A stretch of DNA of 64,000 bases from positions 62,001-126,000 of the forward strand of contig NZ_JAGRPF010000051.1 in assembly GCF_020439865.1 (NCBI RefSeq). The letters run 5' to 3'. The notes under the pieces were generated by a model that searched no databases, had not been told where the DNA came from, and saw only the letters and a list, made by a program, of their open reading frames with translations. This document shows positions 17,501 to 27,037 of the stretch, piece by piece (the stretch's first letter is position 1; each line of letters opens with the position of its first letter). Source of the stretch: Prosthecobacter sp. GTDB taxonomy: Bacteria; Verrucomicrobiota; Verrucomicrobiia; Verrucomicrobiales; Verrucomicrobiaceae. Both the position numbers and the translations under genes were made by a program.

Positions 17501-18751
17501 TTACTTCTTCCAGTGCCGCGTCGCGAAATTCAGATACTGCGTCCAGTCATAGTCGGTGACGTCGTGTTTGCCGGTGCGCATGTGATAGCCGATGAAATCG
17601 CCAACAGGTGTGTCGATGGCAGGTTGTTCGTCCACGACGACGCCCTTTTCACCGAACAGGGCATAGACGGGGCTGGCGAATTTGCCGGAGAGGAACTCGC
17701 CTTTTTGATCGGCCCAGTGGTCTTCCGCGGCGCTGGCGATGTAGACGGGGCGCGGAGCGGCGAGGGCGATGAGCATGTGCATGTCCACCGGACAGGCGGC
17801 GGCGTTGCCGGCGTAGCTCGCGTATTTGGGTGTGAACCAATGGGGGAACGCTTTGGTGATGATGGCGGTCGTTTCACCGAAGTCGCGGCGCATGAGCGCG
17901 GCACCTCCTTCGCCGGAGTCGTTGGAAATGACGACGCCGAAGCGCGTGTCCTGCATGCCCGCCCAGAGGGAAGTTTTGCCAAGGCGCGAGTGACCGATGA
18001 CGGCTACGTGCTTTGAATCGATGAGCTTGTCCGTTTCGAGGTAATCGACGATGCGGCTGAGGCCCCAGGCCCAGGCACCGATGGCACCCCATTCGCCGTC
18101 TTTCCAAACGGTGTTTGCGCCATCCTTGCTGACGGCGGCGCGCAGGCCGTCCTTCCAGCCGTCGGCATGGTCGGGCTCGATGTCTCCGTAGTAGCAGGTG
18201 GCGACGGCGAAGCCGCGACGGAGAATCATTTCGAGCGGCCAGCGGCTGCTGGAGGTTCCGCGTGAGGCTTCGGTCGCGCGATGATCGACGATGCCCTTGT
18301 CCTTGCTGTCGCGCATCCAGCGCGTGGAGATGGGCACGTCGTTTTCGGGACTGACCGCCTGATTGCCACCGAAGCTGAGGCCGACAAAGCACGGTGCGAC
18401 ACGGCTGCCGTTGGGAATGTAGAGCATCACGTCCATGCCCTGCCATACGGGGCGTTCTGGCAGCGAGATGTGAATGAATTTGCGCGTTGCGAGACCGCCG
18501 AGCGCATCGGTCTTGGTCACGGTGACTTCAAACTTGGGCGTGCCGATGTTGGCGGGCGTTTTGCCGTACACATTGTCCTCAAAGAGTTTCAAAATCTCGG
18601 GGCGGCGTTTGTTCGTCCAATCTTCGGCGGTGGTGAGTTTCAAATCGGGCAGCGGATCGTTGCCGACTTTGGCTTCGTCGTAGTTCACGCCGGGACGCGG
18701 TGTTTGAGCAAAGACGGAAACGGTGAGCAGGAGAAAGAGAGCGGTACGCAT
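17501..18751 (-). CDS. Secreted CE15-like glucuronoyl esterase / alpha-beta hydrolase
   Basis: A 416-residue protein with a Sec signal (MRTALFLLLTVSVFAQ). The alpha/beta-hydrolase nucleophile lies in VIGHSRLGKTSLWAG (Ser255), the G-x-S-R-x-G-K form typical of CE15 glucuronoyl methylesterases, which cut ester links between lignin and glucuronoxylan. NDSGEGGAAL follows, and the probable catalytic His is in ASAAEDHWADQKGEF. Bacterial CE15 enzymes are common in Verrucomicrobia and some act on simpler esters. It is 74 nt upstream of the ROK gene on the same strand, so it may head the polyphosphate/sugar-kinase operon, although a separate promoter cannot be ruled out. Confidence 0.85.
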   Translation of the reverse strand: MRTALFLLLTVSVFAQTPRPGVNYDEAKVGNDPLPDLKLTTAEDWTNKRRPEILKLFEDNVYGKTPANIGTPKFEVTVTKTDALGGLATRKFIHISLPERPVWQGMDVMLYIPNGSRVAPCFVGLSFGGNQAVSPENDVPISTRWMRDSKDKGIVDHRATEASRGTSSSRWPLEMILRRGFAVATCYYGDIEPDHADGWKDGLRAAVSKDGANTVWKDGEWGAIGAWAWGLSRIVDYLETDKLIDSKHVAVIGHSRLGKTSLWAGMQDTRFGVVISNDSGEGGAALMRRDFGETTAIITKAFPHWFTPKYASYAGNAAACPVDMHMLIALAAPRPVYIASAAEDHWADQKGEFLSGKFASPVYALFGEKGVVVDEQPAIDTPVGDFIGYHMRTGKHDVTDYDWTQYLNFATRHWKK

Positions 18752-18872
18752 GGTGGATCGGAAGTGAACGTGGTGGAGGGTGTGATTTTAGCCGCTGTGG
18801 TGCAAAGAGACGCGGCACCGGGCGAATAGTGCGTGTCAATTTCGGCGAGGTGTTGTTTGATCGGCGAAAATC

Positions 18873-20240
18873 ATGGAATCACCCTCCGCACTCCCGCCTC
18901 CTCTGCCGCCGCCTGCGTTTTCCTCCTGTCGTCTTTCCAAGACGGGCTTTGGACTGGCGGTTCTGGTGATTGCTGCCTGCGCCGTGTTTGTCGTTGGCCG
19001 GCAGACGGAGCATCGGGTGGAACGCGAAGAGCGCGTGGGGCCAAATCGCATGCTGGAACTGATGGCGCGCTACGCGGTGGGGGTGAAGGGAATGCTGCTG
19101 AGCGCAGGCCAGTCGAATGCAGACGTCACGAAGGCGATGCAGGAGGACATCGGCCAGTTTGCACGCACGGATGAAGATGGCCTGCGGCTGTTGATCTTGA
19201 AAGGCTGGCTGGCAGACACCTGGCCGACCGCGGCGGATCTGAATGGCTTCGCGGCGAAAGACGAGTCGTTGCGCGCGGATGTTGCGGAGTTGGAAGCCTT
19301 GAAGGCGACGCAGGGGAAGGGAGATGATGAAGCGTGGAAGGCATTGAAGCAGCGTCATGGCTGGATCGCGGATCTGGCGCGTGCCCAGGTGCTGGCGGAC
19401 GATGCTGATGAGCGAAAGGTCGTGATGCAGCAGGCAATGGGAACTGCGATGGTTCTGATGGGGGCCAGTTTTCTGGGCATGATTGCGGTCGTGGCAGGCC
19501 TCGTGGTGATGATCATGGCCATCACACGCTGGCGCGCCGGGAAACTGCATCTGACGCTGGCGTTGCGCAGCCGCGTGGAGGGCGGCGTGCTGACAGAAGG
19601 ATTCGCGATCTACCTGGCACTGTTTTTATTTCTTCCTTGGCTGCTTCGCACGTGGCTGGATCATCTGCCGCACTGGGCTCCCTATGTTCCTGCGATAGGG
19701 GCATTGATTCTCGGAGCAGTGTGGCCGCTGCTGCGTGGCATGAAGCGCCCGCAATGGAAGGCGGCACTCGGATTTCACCGTGGGCAGGGAGTGCTTCAGG
19801 AGATGAAGGCGGGTTTGCTGGGCTGGGTGGCGGCGCTGCCGCTGCTCGTTGCGGGCATGATCGCGGCGTCGTGGATCATGAAGTTCACGGGTGATGTTCC
19901 ATCGCATCCGATTGTGGATGTTTTTGCGGGAGACGGCTGGGCCAAGTTTGGCGCGATCATCCTCGCGGTGGTGTGGGCGCCGGTCTCGGAAGAGGTGATG
20001 TTTCGTGGCTTGCTGTTTCCAGGGCTGTCAGCGTGGATGCGCTGGCTGGCGGGGCTGTTGTTGAGCGCGTTCGTGTTTGCGGTGATCCACCCGCAGGGAT
20101 GGGCCGGCGTGCCGGCGATCATGGCGCTGGCGGGCACGTTCTCCCTGCTGCGGATGTGGCGGCACAGTTTGATCGCGCCGATGACGGCTCACGCACTGAA
20201 CAATGGCATCATGTGCCTGATGATGCTGTTGCTGTGGTGA
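18873..20240 (+). CDS. CPBP family intramembrane glutamic protease
   Basis: A 455-residue multi-pass membrane protein. The C-terminal third carries the CPBP (Abi/CAAX-like) motifs: SEEVMFRGLLFPG with the catalytic Glu pair at residues 373-374, FAVIHPQ with His406, and MTAHALNNGI. The family includes eukaryotic Rce1 and bacterial bacteriocin-immunity-type proteases. The N-terminal 270 residues are unusual: one membrane span (FGLAVLVIAACAVFVVG), a long soluble helical segment to about residue 185, and then further spans; typical CPBP proteins are only 200-300 residues. It is divergent from the CE15-like gene, and its substrate is unknown. Confidence 0.9.
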   Translation: MESPSALPPPLPPPAFSSCRLSKTGFGLAVLVIAACAVFVVGRQTEHRVEREERVGPNRMLELMARYAVGVKGMLLSAGQSNADVTKAMQEDIGQFARTDEDGLRLLILKGWLADTWPTAADLNGFAAKDESLRADVAELEALKATQGKGDDEAWKALKQRHGWIADLARAQVLADDADERKVVMQQAMGTAMVLMGASFLGMIAVVAGLVVMIMAITRWRAGKLHLTLALRSRVEGGVLTEGFAIYLALFLFLPWLLRTWLDHLPHWAPYVPAIGALILGAVWPLLRGMKRPQWKAALGFHRGQGVLQEMKAGLLGWVAALPLLVAGMIAASWIMKFTGDVPSHPIVDVFAGDGWAKFGAIILAVVWAPVSEEVMFRGLLFPGLSAWMRWLAGLLLSAFVFAVIHPQGWAGVPAIMALAGTFSLLRMWRHSLIAPMTAHALNNGIMCLMMLLLW

Positions 20241-20243
20241 GCG

Positions 20244-21041
20244 TTAAACCGATCGGAGTTCGGCCAGCAGCGCAGGACGTGCCTCGAGGATGCCTTTGTA
20301 ATGGCAAAAGTCGTCGGACATGGTTTCCAGCGCTCGTGTGATGCGCGGTGCGAGTTCCGGCATGGCAGCTAGGTGGTCGAGACGGTGGTTCGTGACACGA
20401 ATGCCGAAGAGGATCGCGTTTGTGTCGGGAAGGCGGGTGAGAAACTGCTGTTCGAGACGCAGCCACGTTTGATCGAGCGTTGCGCGGGCATCGAGTCGTT
20501 TGATGGGATTGGCAGGATGATGATTGAGCGCCGGGTCGGCGCTGAGACCCCAGTTTTCCCGCTCCCACGCGACATGCGGGACGAGGCGCGTGAGAAATGT
20601 GCTGATCTGAGATCCCATGCTGCTTTGAAGACCTGGGACCGGAGCGTGAATGGCGTGCAGCGGCCTGCCGATCTTGTCTTCCAGCGCCCAGCTGGACGGA
20701 AAAATGACGGCGCCTCCAATCACGGGGTGCGAACGTTCGGCATCGCCAGAAAGCACGATCCAGTCGGGTTCGATTTCACCTGCGGCCTGAACGGGCGGAC
20801 ACGTCGGAGCATTGTCCAGTGACCGGACATAGGCTATGGCTTCGCTCACGGCCTCTTCGCCTTCGGGAAGGATTTGCAGGTAGCGCTGCGGCGTTTGTGC
20901 GAGCCAATTGCGACGCTCGGCGAGAACGGTTTCAGCTTCAGGTGAGCGCTGCCAGAACTGTGCAGCATCACCGCGGCGCAGGTTCATCTGCAGACGGTGG
21001 TCCGCCTCGGGGAAGAGCCGCAGCCAGTCGGGATCCATCAT
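20244..21041 (-). CDS. Heme-dependent oxidative N-demethylase-like protein (DUF3445)
   Basis: A 265-residue protein resembling the DUF3445 family, whose characterised member is the alpha subunit of a heme-dependent oxidative N-demethylase acting on dimethylamine. Supporting segments are WIVLSGDAERSHPVIGGAVI, PSSWALEDKIGRPLHAIHAP and LRLEQQFLTRLPDTNAILFG. I placed the start at ATG 21041, one base after the RND permease stop; the frame is open further upstream but only inside the permease gene. The one-base spacing implies translational coupling with the exporter. No genes for the other HODM subunits are nearby. Family assignment is from memory of the fold's motifs. Confidence 0.8.
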   Translation of the reverse strand: MMDPDWLRLFPEADHRLQMNLRRGDAAQFWQRSPEAETVLAERRNWLAQTPQRYLQILPEGEEAVSEAIAYVRSLDNAPTCPPVQAAGEIEPDWIVLSGDAERSHPVIGGAVIFPSSWALEDKIGRPLHAIHAPVPGLQSSMGSQISTFLTRLVPHVAWERENWGLSADPALNHHPANPIKRLDARATLDQTWLRLEQQFLTRLPDTNAILFGIRVTNHRLDHLAAMPELAPRITRALETMSDDFCHYKGILEARPALLAELRSV

Positions 21042-21042
21042 C

Positions 21043-24000
21043 TCAGGATGCTTCGGCGGCGGGCATTGCCGGAAGTTCGGAACTCTTGGTGGGGGCAAAG
21101 AACCAGCCTTTGACGTCCTCGACGGCGATGTAGCACAGCGGCACGAGGAACAGGGTGATGATGGTGGCAAAGAGGCTGCCGTAACCCATCGCGACAGAGA
21201 CGGGCGTGAGGAACTGCGCGTGGGTGCTCTGCGCACCGTTGCTGAAAAAGAACGGCGCGACTTTGGCAAGCCAGGTGCCGTCGAAGATGAGCGGGACGAG
21301 GCCGAAGAACGTGGTGATCTGCGTGAGGAAGATGGCGCGAAAGCGCAGGAGGCCGCCCTGCTGCACGGCTTCACCAATCGGAACGCCTTCTTCCTTGAGG
21401 TGATTGATCTCATCGACCAGCACGAGCGTGTCGTTCACCACGACACCGCAGACCGCCAGCATGCCGAACGAACTCATGATGCTGAGCGGCAGACCATGAA
21501 ACAAATGGCCGATGACCGCACCCACGACGCCGAAGGGGATGACGAGCAGCACGATGAAAGGCTGGGTGTAGCTGCGGAACGGAATGGCCATGAGGGCATA
21601 CATGGCAGCAAGCACCAGACCAATGGAGACGAGCATGTTCCAGACGCTCTCCTTTTGTTCGCGGGCCTCTCCTTCAAAACTCCAGCGGATGTGGCTGTGG
21701 CCGGCGAGGAGTTCGTTCATGAAGTTGGTGAGTCCGGAGCGGAGGATTTCCATGTCCGTGTTTTTCTTGTCCACGTCGGCGGTGACGTTGATGGCGCGGC
21801 GACGGTCCACACGTTTGACGCTGGTGAAGGATTTCACGACGCTTGCTTCCGCGACGCGATTGAACGGCATCTCGAGTCCGTCCGGCAGACGCACGCGCAT
21901 GGAGTCGAGCGTGGCGAGGCTTTTGCGGTCTTCGCGCGGAAGGCGCAGCATGACTTTGACCTCGTTGCGTCCGCGCTGGATGCGCTGCACTTCATCGCCG
22001 TAGAAAGACTGGCGCACCTGGCGTGCGAGGTCGTTCACGGTGACACCGTACTGGCGAGCTTCGGGCTTGAGGCGGAGCTGGATCTCACTGCGGCCCGAAT
22101 CGAGCGTGTCGTTGACGTCGAAGACGTTGGGCAGTTGAAGCAGGTGTTGTTTGATCTTGTCGGAGAAGGTGAGCATCTCCACCGGATCAGTGCCGGTGAG
22201 CTGAATGTTGATCGGATCGCTGCTGCGCATGATCTCGGCGCGGAAGGTGAGCTCTTCGGCGCCGACGATCTGGCCGATGCGGTCACGCCAGACCTTGGAC
22301 ATCTCCACGGTGTCTGCCGCCATGGGGCGCTCTTCCGGACCGAAGGTGTCGATGATGACGGTGCCGAGGTGGGACTGTCCGCTCTTTGAGCTGCTGCCGC
22401 GGGATGAAAGCGTGCCGCCCGTCATGGAGAGGATCTGATTGACCACGGAGCGGCCGTCAGGTGTGCTGTATTCTTTTTGAAGCTGCGTGGCGATGTCATA
22501 GATCCGCTCGATTTGCGCATCGGTGACCTCGACCGGCGTGCCTTCGAGCATCGTCAGACGGCACTCGATGCGTTCGCTCGGAATGCGCGGAAAGAACGCG
22601 GTGGGGATGCGGCCGCTCCAGTAAAAGCCAAACATGAGAAACAGGCCGCCGAAGAGCAGCGCGAGCATGGTGTAGCAGTTCGCCACCGCGAAGCGGATGC
22701 TCGGACGATAAACCGAATCGATGAACCACTGCAGCGCGCGGCCGGACATGTGGTGCACCGGCTCCAGCAGATCACCGGCGCGGCCGAGAAACGGATGCGC
22801 GAGATGACTGGGGAGAATGAGCTTCGTCTCCACCAGCGCGATGAGCATGACGCAGATGAAGACGATGCCGATGGGCTTGAACATCGAGCCCCAGTCGCTG
22901 CCATCGATGGCCATGGGCAGGAAGGCGATGACGGTGGTCAGCACGCCGAAGGTGATGGGCACGGCCATGCGTCGTGTGCCGGTGATGGCGGCGTCGAGCG
23001 GTGTCATTCCGCTGCGCCTCAACTGATCACAGTATTCGCTGATGACGATGGCGTCATCGACCACGATGCCGAGCACGAGGATGAATCCCATCAGCGAGGA
23101 CAGGTTGATGGTGATGTCGAGATACGGCATCAGCGCGAAGGCGCCGAGGAAGCTCATGATCATGCCAACGGCGACCCAGATGACGGCTTCGAGCCGCAAA
23201 AACAGGCCGACGCAGATGAACACGAGGATGAGACAGCTCTGCGCGTTCTGCAGCAGCAGATCGATGCGGCCTTTGACGATCTTGGAGCGGTCGTTCCAGT
23301 AATCGAGCCGCACGCCGCCGGGCAGGCTCTTGTTGGTCTCCTTGATGTAGTCTTTGACGCGTTCGCCGATGGTGATGGCGTTCTGGTTGCCCTCGCGCAT
23401 GACCGTGATGAAGACGCAGCGGCGGCCGTTGAGTTTGGCGGCGAGCGGGTTTTCGTTAAAGCCGTCCACGATCTTCGCGATCTCGCCCAGCGTGATTTTG
23501 GTGCCATCGGGTCGTGAGACGACGGGGATGCGGGCGTAGTCCTCGCCGGAGTAGGCGCGGCCGCGCGTGCGGATGGAGACATCGCCCGCCTCGGTCTGCA
23601 CGACGCCTGCCGGAAGATCGACGGCGCTGCTGCGGATAGCGGAACTCAGTGCTTCGAGCGTGAGGCCATACTTGCGCAGGTTTTCCTCTTCGACTTCGAT
23701 CGCGATTTCATCAGGACGCACACCAGCGAGTTCGGCGTGTGAAGCGCCGGGCAGGGCGGAGAGATCGTCGCGAACCTGTTCCCCGAGGCGTTTGAGATCA
23801 CGCTCCGCCATGTCGGCGCTGAGAATGACGGAGATGACGGAGTGGAAGGAGTCATCGACCTGGATGACGGGCTTTTCGGCGAGAGCGGGGAAATTGGAGA
23901 TGGCATCGACGCGGATCTTCACGTCTTCGAGCACCGAACGGGGATCGAGTCCTTCCTGAACTTCGATGAAAACACTGCCGCCGCCGGATCCTGCGGTGGA

Positions 24001-24243
24001 ATTGATGTGCTTGATGCCGCCGACCTGCTGGATGGCCTCCTCGATCTTCAGCACGATCGTTTCCTCGACCTCCTCCGGCGACGAGGCGGGGTAGGGCACG
24101 TTGATGGAGATGAAACGTGACGGCACATCCTGAAACACCTCCAGCGGGATCTTGTCCTGCCACAGCGTCCAGGCGCCGGTGATCATGACGGCGAGCATGA
24201 GGATGTTGGCGGCGACGCCGTTGCGGGCGAACCAGGCGATCAT
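21043..24243 (-). CDS. Efflux RND transporter permease (HAE-1/AcrB-like)
   Basis: A 1,066-residue inner-membrane proton-driven exporter of the RND superfamily. It shows the standard layout: first span (ANILMLAVMITGAWTLW), a large periplasmic loop with the porter repeat, spans 2-6 including GIVVDDAIVISEYCDQLRRS with the proton-relay acidic pair, then the second loop and the matching half (FGMLAVCGVVVNDTLVLVDE). The N-terminal motif IPLEVFQDVPSRFISINVPY is typical of hydrophobe/amphiphile exporters. No adaptor or TolC gene flanks it, so it must borrow partners encoded elsewhere, for example those at 41.2-43.6 kb. It is followed after one base by the N-demethylase-like gene. Confidence 0.95.
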   Translation of the reverse strand: MIAWFARNGVAANILMLAVMITGAWTLWQDKIPLEVFQDVPSRFISINVPYPASSPEEVEETIVLKIEEAIQQVGGIKHINSTAGSGGGSVFIEVQEGLDPRSVLEDVKIRVDAISNFPALAEKPVIQVDDSFHSVISVILSADMAERDLKRLGEQVRDDLSALPGASHAELAGVRPDEIAIEVEEENLRKYGLTLEALSSAIRSSAVDLPAGVVQTEAGDVSIRTRGRAYSGEDYARIPVVSRPDGTKITLGEIAKIVDGFNENPLAAKLNGRRCVFITVMREGNQNAITIGERVKDYIKETNKSLPGGVRLDYWNDRSKIVKGRIDLLLQNAQSCLILVFICVGLFLRLEAVIWVAVGMIMSFLGAFALMPYLDITINLSSLMGFILVLGIVVDDAIVISEYCDQLRRSGMTPLDAAITGTRRMAVPITFGVLTTVIAFLPMAIDGSDWGSMFKPIGIVFICVMLIALVETKLILPSHLAHPFLGRAGDLLEPVHHMSGRALQWFIDSVYRPSIRFAVANCYTMLALLFGGLFLMFGFYWSGRIPTAFFPRIPSERIECRLTMLEGTPVEVTDAQIERIYDIATQLQKEYSTPDGRSVVNQILSMTGGTLSSRGSSSKSGQSHLGTVIIDTFGPEERPMAADTVEMSKVWRDRIGQIVGAEELTFRAEIMRSSDPINIQLTGTDPVEMLTFSDKIKQHLLQLPNVFDVNDTLDSGRSEIQLRLKPEARQYGVTVNDLARQVRQSFYGDEVQRIQRGRNEVKVMLRLPREDRKSLATLDSMRVRLPDGLEMPFNRVAEASVVKSFTSVKRVDRRRAINVTADVDKKNTDMEILRSGLTNFMNELLAGHSHIRWSFEGEAREQKESVWNMLVSIGLVLAAMYALMAIPFRSYTQPFIVLLVIPFGVVGAVIGHLFHGLPLSIMSSFGMLAVCGVVVNDTLVLVDEINHLKEEGVPIGEAVQQGGLLRFRAIFLTQITTFFGLVPLIFDGTWLAKVAPFFFSNGAQSTHAQFLTPVSVAMGYGSLFATIITLFLVPLCYIAVEDVKGWFFAPTKSSELPAMPAAEAS

Positions 24244-24392
24244 GAGGGCTGGATGTTAAGGACGGACACGTTGGAGAAACGACGAAGGTCGGTGCGAGGT
24301 GGCATTAACTGCCACGAATCCCGTGAGATGCGCACGAAAAAGCCAGAGTTCGGTTCGTCGGCAAGGCTGGACGCGGCGACTTTGGTGGAAGT

Positions 24393-25367
24393 CTAGAAAA
24401 GATGCCAGGCTTTGGCGTCCCACTCCTTTTTCAGAGCGGGATCATCGACGTGGCGGAGGAGATCGTAGTAGCTGTAGGGGTATTTGAAGACGTGGCCGAT
24501 GTCGACGGCGTGGTCGCCGCGCTTCTGCCAGTATTCGGCGCTGTTGGGGCGCAGCGGGTTGGGCTTGTGCTCGTTGTACTTCTTGTCCTCCGGTTTGGGC
24601 CCCTGGCGGACGATGGTGACGTATTTGCGGAAGGAAACGCGGCAGGCCTCGGCCCATTCGACATCGCCCATGGCGGCGAGCTCCACGAGGGCCTGTCCGA
24701 AGGTGAGCATGTGACCGGTGAATCCCTGGCCGTAGCCGATGAAGCGGTCCACGGCGGCACTGGCCTCGCGCAGGACAAAGGCTGAGGCGGCGGGCGTGTC
24801 GGTGAACGCAGGGGGATCGATTTCCGGGGCAGGCTCGATTTCGTCGCGCCAGGGCTTGATGGCGCGGATGAGCTTGCAGACGCCGTCGATGCGCTTCGGC
24901 GTGGCGGCAGCGGGAAGCATGCGGAAGCCTTTGATGGCGAGCATGGCGAAGATGGCGTTGTGGCCGACTTCGCGCAGCACACCGCGACCGTCGGCGAGGG
25001 CGAGACCGATTTTGGCGATCTGCGAGGGATCGGGCTCCTCCTCGGGGAAGGGCTGGCACAGCGGGGTGGGCGCCCAGTTCAAATCGAAGAGCTGTCCGAT
25101 GCGTGCGGTGGCTTTCTCATCGAGGTGATTGTCCGCGCACATCAGATGCGCGGAGATGAGGGCGGCGCCACGATGGCCGTCGGTGAAGTAATTCATCTCA
25201 TGCGCCCGGGCGAGCGCATTGAGACCGAGCATGACGAGGCGTTTTTCCGCAGGGTCAGGTTCCGGACCGGCAGCGGGAGCGTTTCTGAGCACGGCACTGG
25301 TCAGCAGCGTGCAGAGGCCGGACGAGGAAAGTGCGGTGAATTCGCGGCGGGTGAGGTCAGCTTGCAT
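24393..25367 (-). CDS. Tat/Sec-exported protein of unknown function
   Basis: A 324-residue protein. The start at ATG 25367 gives a twin-arginine-like leader (TRREFTALSSSGLCTLLTSA); earlier in-frame ATGs give a less sensible N-terminus. The mature part is alpha-helical with His/Asp-rich segments (MNYFTDGHRGAALISAHLMC and MCADNHLDEK), which suggests a metal-binding helical bundle, and it ends with DHAVDIGHVFKYPYSYYDLL. I do not recognise the family. It stands alone between the RND permease and the amt genes; the amtB terminator lies about 70 nt upstream of its start, so it must have its own promoter. Confidence 0.7.
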   Translation of the reverse strand: MQADLTRREFTALSSSGLCTLLTSAVLRNAPAAGPEPDPAEKRLVMLGLNALARAHEMNYFTDGHRGAALISAHLMCADNHLDEKATARIGQLFDLNWAPTPLCQPFPEEEPDPSQIAKIGLALADGRGVLREVGHNAIFAMLAIKGFRMLPAAATPKRIDGVCKLIRAIKPWRDEIEPAPEIDPPAFTDTPAASAFVLREASAAVDRFIGYGQGFTGHMLTFGQALVELAAMGDVEWAEACRVSFRKYVTIVRQGPKPEDKKYNEHKPNPLRPNSAEYWQKRGDHAVDIGHVFKYPYSYYDLLRHVDDPALKKEWDAKAWHLF

Positions 25368-25434
25368 GGCGTGAAGGCGGGTTCCTGACATCCAACGATG
25401 AAGTGGAGCTGTTCCATGCAGTCGCATATGAAGC

Positions 25435-25470
25435 AAAAAAGCCGGGCAGGGGATGAACCCGGCCCGGCTT
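25435..25470 (-). terminator. Rho-independent terminator of amtB
   Basis: A 9-bp stem, AAGCCGGGC at 25439-25447 pairing with GCCCGGCTT at 25462-25470, followed on the minus strand by a U-run from the A's at 25435-25440. It lies 30 nt after the stop of the ammonium transporter gene. Confidence 0.85.
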
Positions 25471-25501
25471 CGAGAATTGGCAGGGGATGCCTGCGCTGCG
25501 G

Positions 25502-26962
25502 TTAGTGTTCGTAGCCTGCTTCGCCGTGTTCGGCGAGGTCCAGGCCCTGACTTTCCACTTCAGGATCGACACGCAGTCCGACGACCACTTTGACCACCAA
25601 GGAGATGATCACGGTGGCGACGACGCTCCAGACGATGGTGAGGCCGACGGCTTTGAGCTGCTCGCCGACGAGGCCGTTGAGAAGGCCTTCAATGCCGGGA
25701 TTGGCTTCCTTGCTGGCAAACACACCGGTGAGGATGGCGCCGAGTGTGCCACCAACGCCATGCACGCCGAAGGTGTCGAGAGCGTCATCGTAGCCTAGAA
25801 GTTTCTTCAGGTAGGCGACAGCGAGGAAGGGGATCACACCCGCGAACACGCCGATGATGACGGAGGAGGTGGCGGTGACGAAGCCCGCACCCGGGGTGAT
25901 GACGACGAGACCGGCGACGATGCCGGAGCAGAAGCCGAGCACGGAGGGCTTGCCACGCACGATCCACTCGGCGACGGCCCAGACGAAGCCTGCGGTGGCG
26001 GCAGCGAGCGTGGTGGTGGTGAAGGCGTTGGCGGCGATGCCGTCAGCACCAAGGGCGGAGCCGGCGTTGAAGCCATACCAGCCGACCCAGAGCATGCCGG
26101 TGCCAACGGCGCAGAGCACCATGCTGTGGGGAGCCATCGAGTCTTTGCCGTAGCCTTTGCGTTTGCCGAGGATGATGCAGAGCACGAGCGCGCTCCAGCC
26201 GGAGGTCATGTGAACGACGGTGCCACCGGCGAAGTCGATGGCTTTGATGCCTGCATCTGCGTTCAAAGGACCGCACATGAAACCGGTGCCGCTCCAAACC
26301 ATGTGAGCGAAGGGGAAATAGACGGCGAACATCCAGATGGCGACGAAGACCATGACGGCGAGGAACTTCATGCGCTCGGCGATGGCGCCGATGATGAGCG
26401 CCGGTGTGATAATGGCGAAGCTGAGCTGGAACATGGCCCACATGGAGTCCGAGATCCACCAGTAGCCCGCACCGGAGGCGTAAGGGGAGACGCCTTCGAA
26501 CATCTTGTACTGCAGGTCGCCGATGAAGGCGTTGCCCGCACCGAAGGAGAGGCTGTAACCGCAGGCCCACCAGAGGATGGTGACCAGGCCTGCGATGCCC
26601 ATGCACTGCGCGATGACGGAGAGGACATTCTTTTTGCGCACCAGACCACCGTAGAACAGGGCGAGGCCGGGGAGTGTCATGAAAATCACGAGCGCGGTGC
26701 TGACCATCTGCCAGGCGTTGTGGCCCGGGCCGGGGCCCGCGATGTTCGAGGTCCATTCTTTGTCACCGTCTTTGCCGGCCTGGCCGTTGGTGACGTATTT
26801 TTCGAGGTCGAAGACGCGTTGTTCGATGGTGGGGCCTGTGGGGGCGGCGGCTGATGCTGGTGTCGGGGCAGCGTCCTGGGCGAGGAGAACTCCGCTGCAA
26901 AGAACGGATGTGGCAAGGAGACCGCACATAAAAGTGCGCCAGAGGGACTGGTGTCGAGTCAT
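25502..26962 (-). CDS. amtB: Ammonium transporter (AmtB type)
   Basis: A 486-residue Amt/MEP/Rh-family channel. It has a signal-peptide-like first helix (FMCGLLATSVLCSGVLLAQD), an Ala/Pro-rich linker and a short periplasmic segment to about residue 75, then 11 membrane spans. The start of the core (ALFYGGLVRKKNVLSVIAQC) is diagnostic of the AmtB branch. The twin pore histidines are present in GGTVVHMTSGW and DTFGVHGVGGT. The C-terminal tail (GLRVDPEVESQGLDLAEHGE) is the conserved element contacted by PII proteins. It has its own sigma-54-type promoter and its own terminator, so it is regulated independently of the second amt gene upstream. No glnB/glnK gene is adjacent. Confidence 0.96.
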   Translation of the reverse strand: MTRHQSLWRTFMCGLLATSVLCSGVLLAQDAAPTPASAAAPTGPTIEQRVFDLEKYVTNGQAGKDGDKEWTSNIAGPGPGHNAWQMVSTALVIFMTLPGLALFYGGLVRKKNVLSVIAQCMGIAGLVTILWWACGYSLSFGAGNAFIGDLQYKMFEGVSPYASGAGYWWISDSMWAMFQLSFAIITPALIIGAIAERMKFLAVMVFVAIWMFAVYFPFAHMVWSGTGFMCGPLNADAGIKAIDFAGGTVVHMTSGWSALVLCIILGKRKGYGKDSMAPHSMVLCAVGTGMLWVGWYGFNAGSALGADGIAANAFTTTTLAAATAGFVWAVAEWIVRGKPSVLGFCSGIVAGLVVITPGAGFVTATSSVIIGVFAGVIPFLAVAYLKKLLGYDDALDTFGVHGVGGTLGAILTGVFASKEANPGIEGLLNGLVGEQLKAVGLTIVWSVVATVIISLVVKVVVGLRVDPEVESQGLDLAEHGEAGYEH

Positions 26963-27037
26963 TGGGTTGGAATGGGTTGGTGGTGTGCCCGTCTGAAGCG
27001 CCGTCTGGCGACACTTTTGGCGGATAGGGCTCGCAAA

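Noticed and set aside
24299-24315. Inverted repeat GTGGCA/TGCCAC after the minus-strand gene at 24393
   Set aside because: Short stem and no U-run in the right direction, so not called as a terminator.
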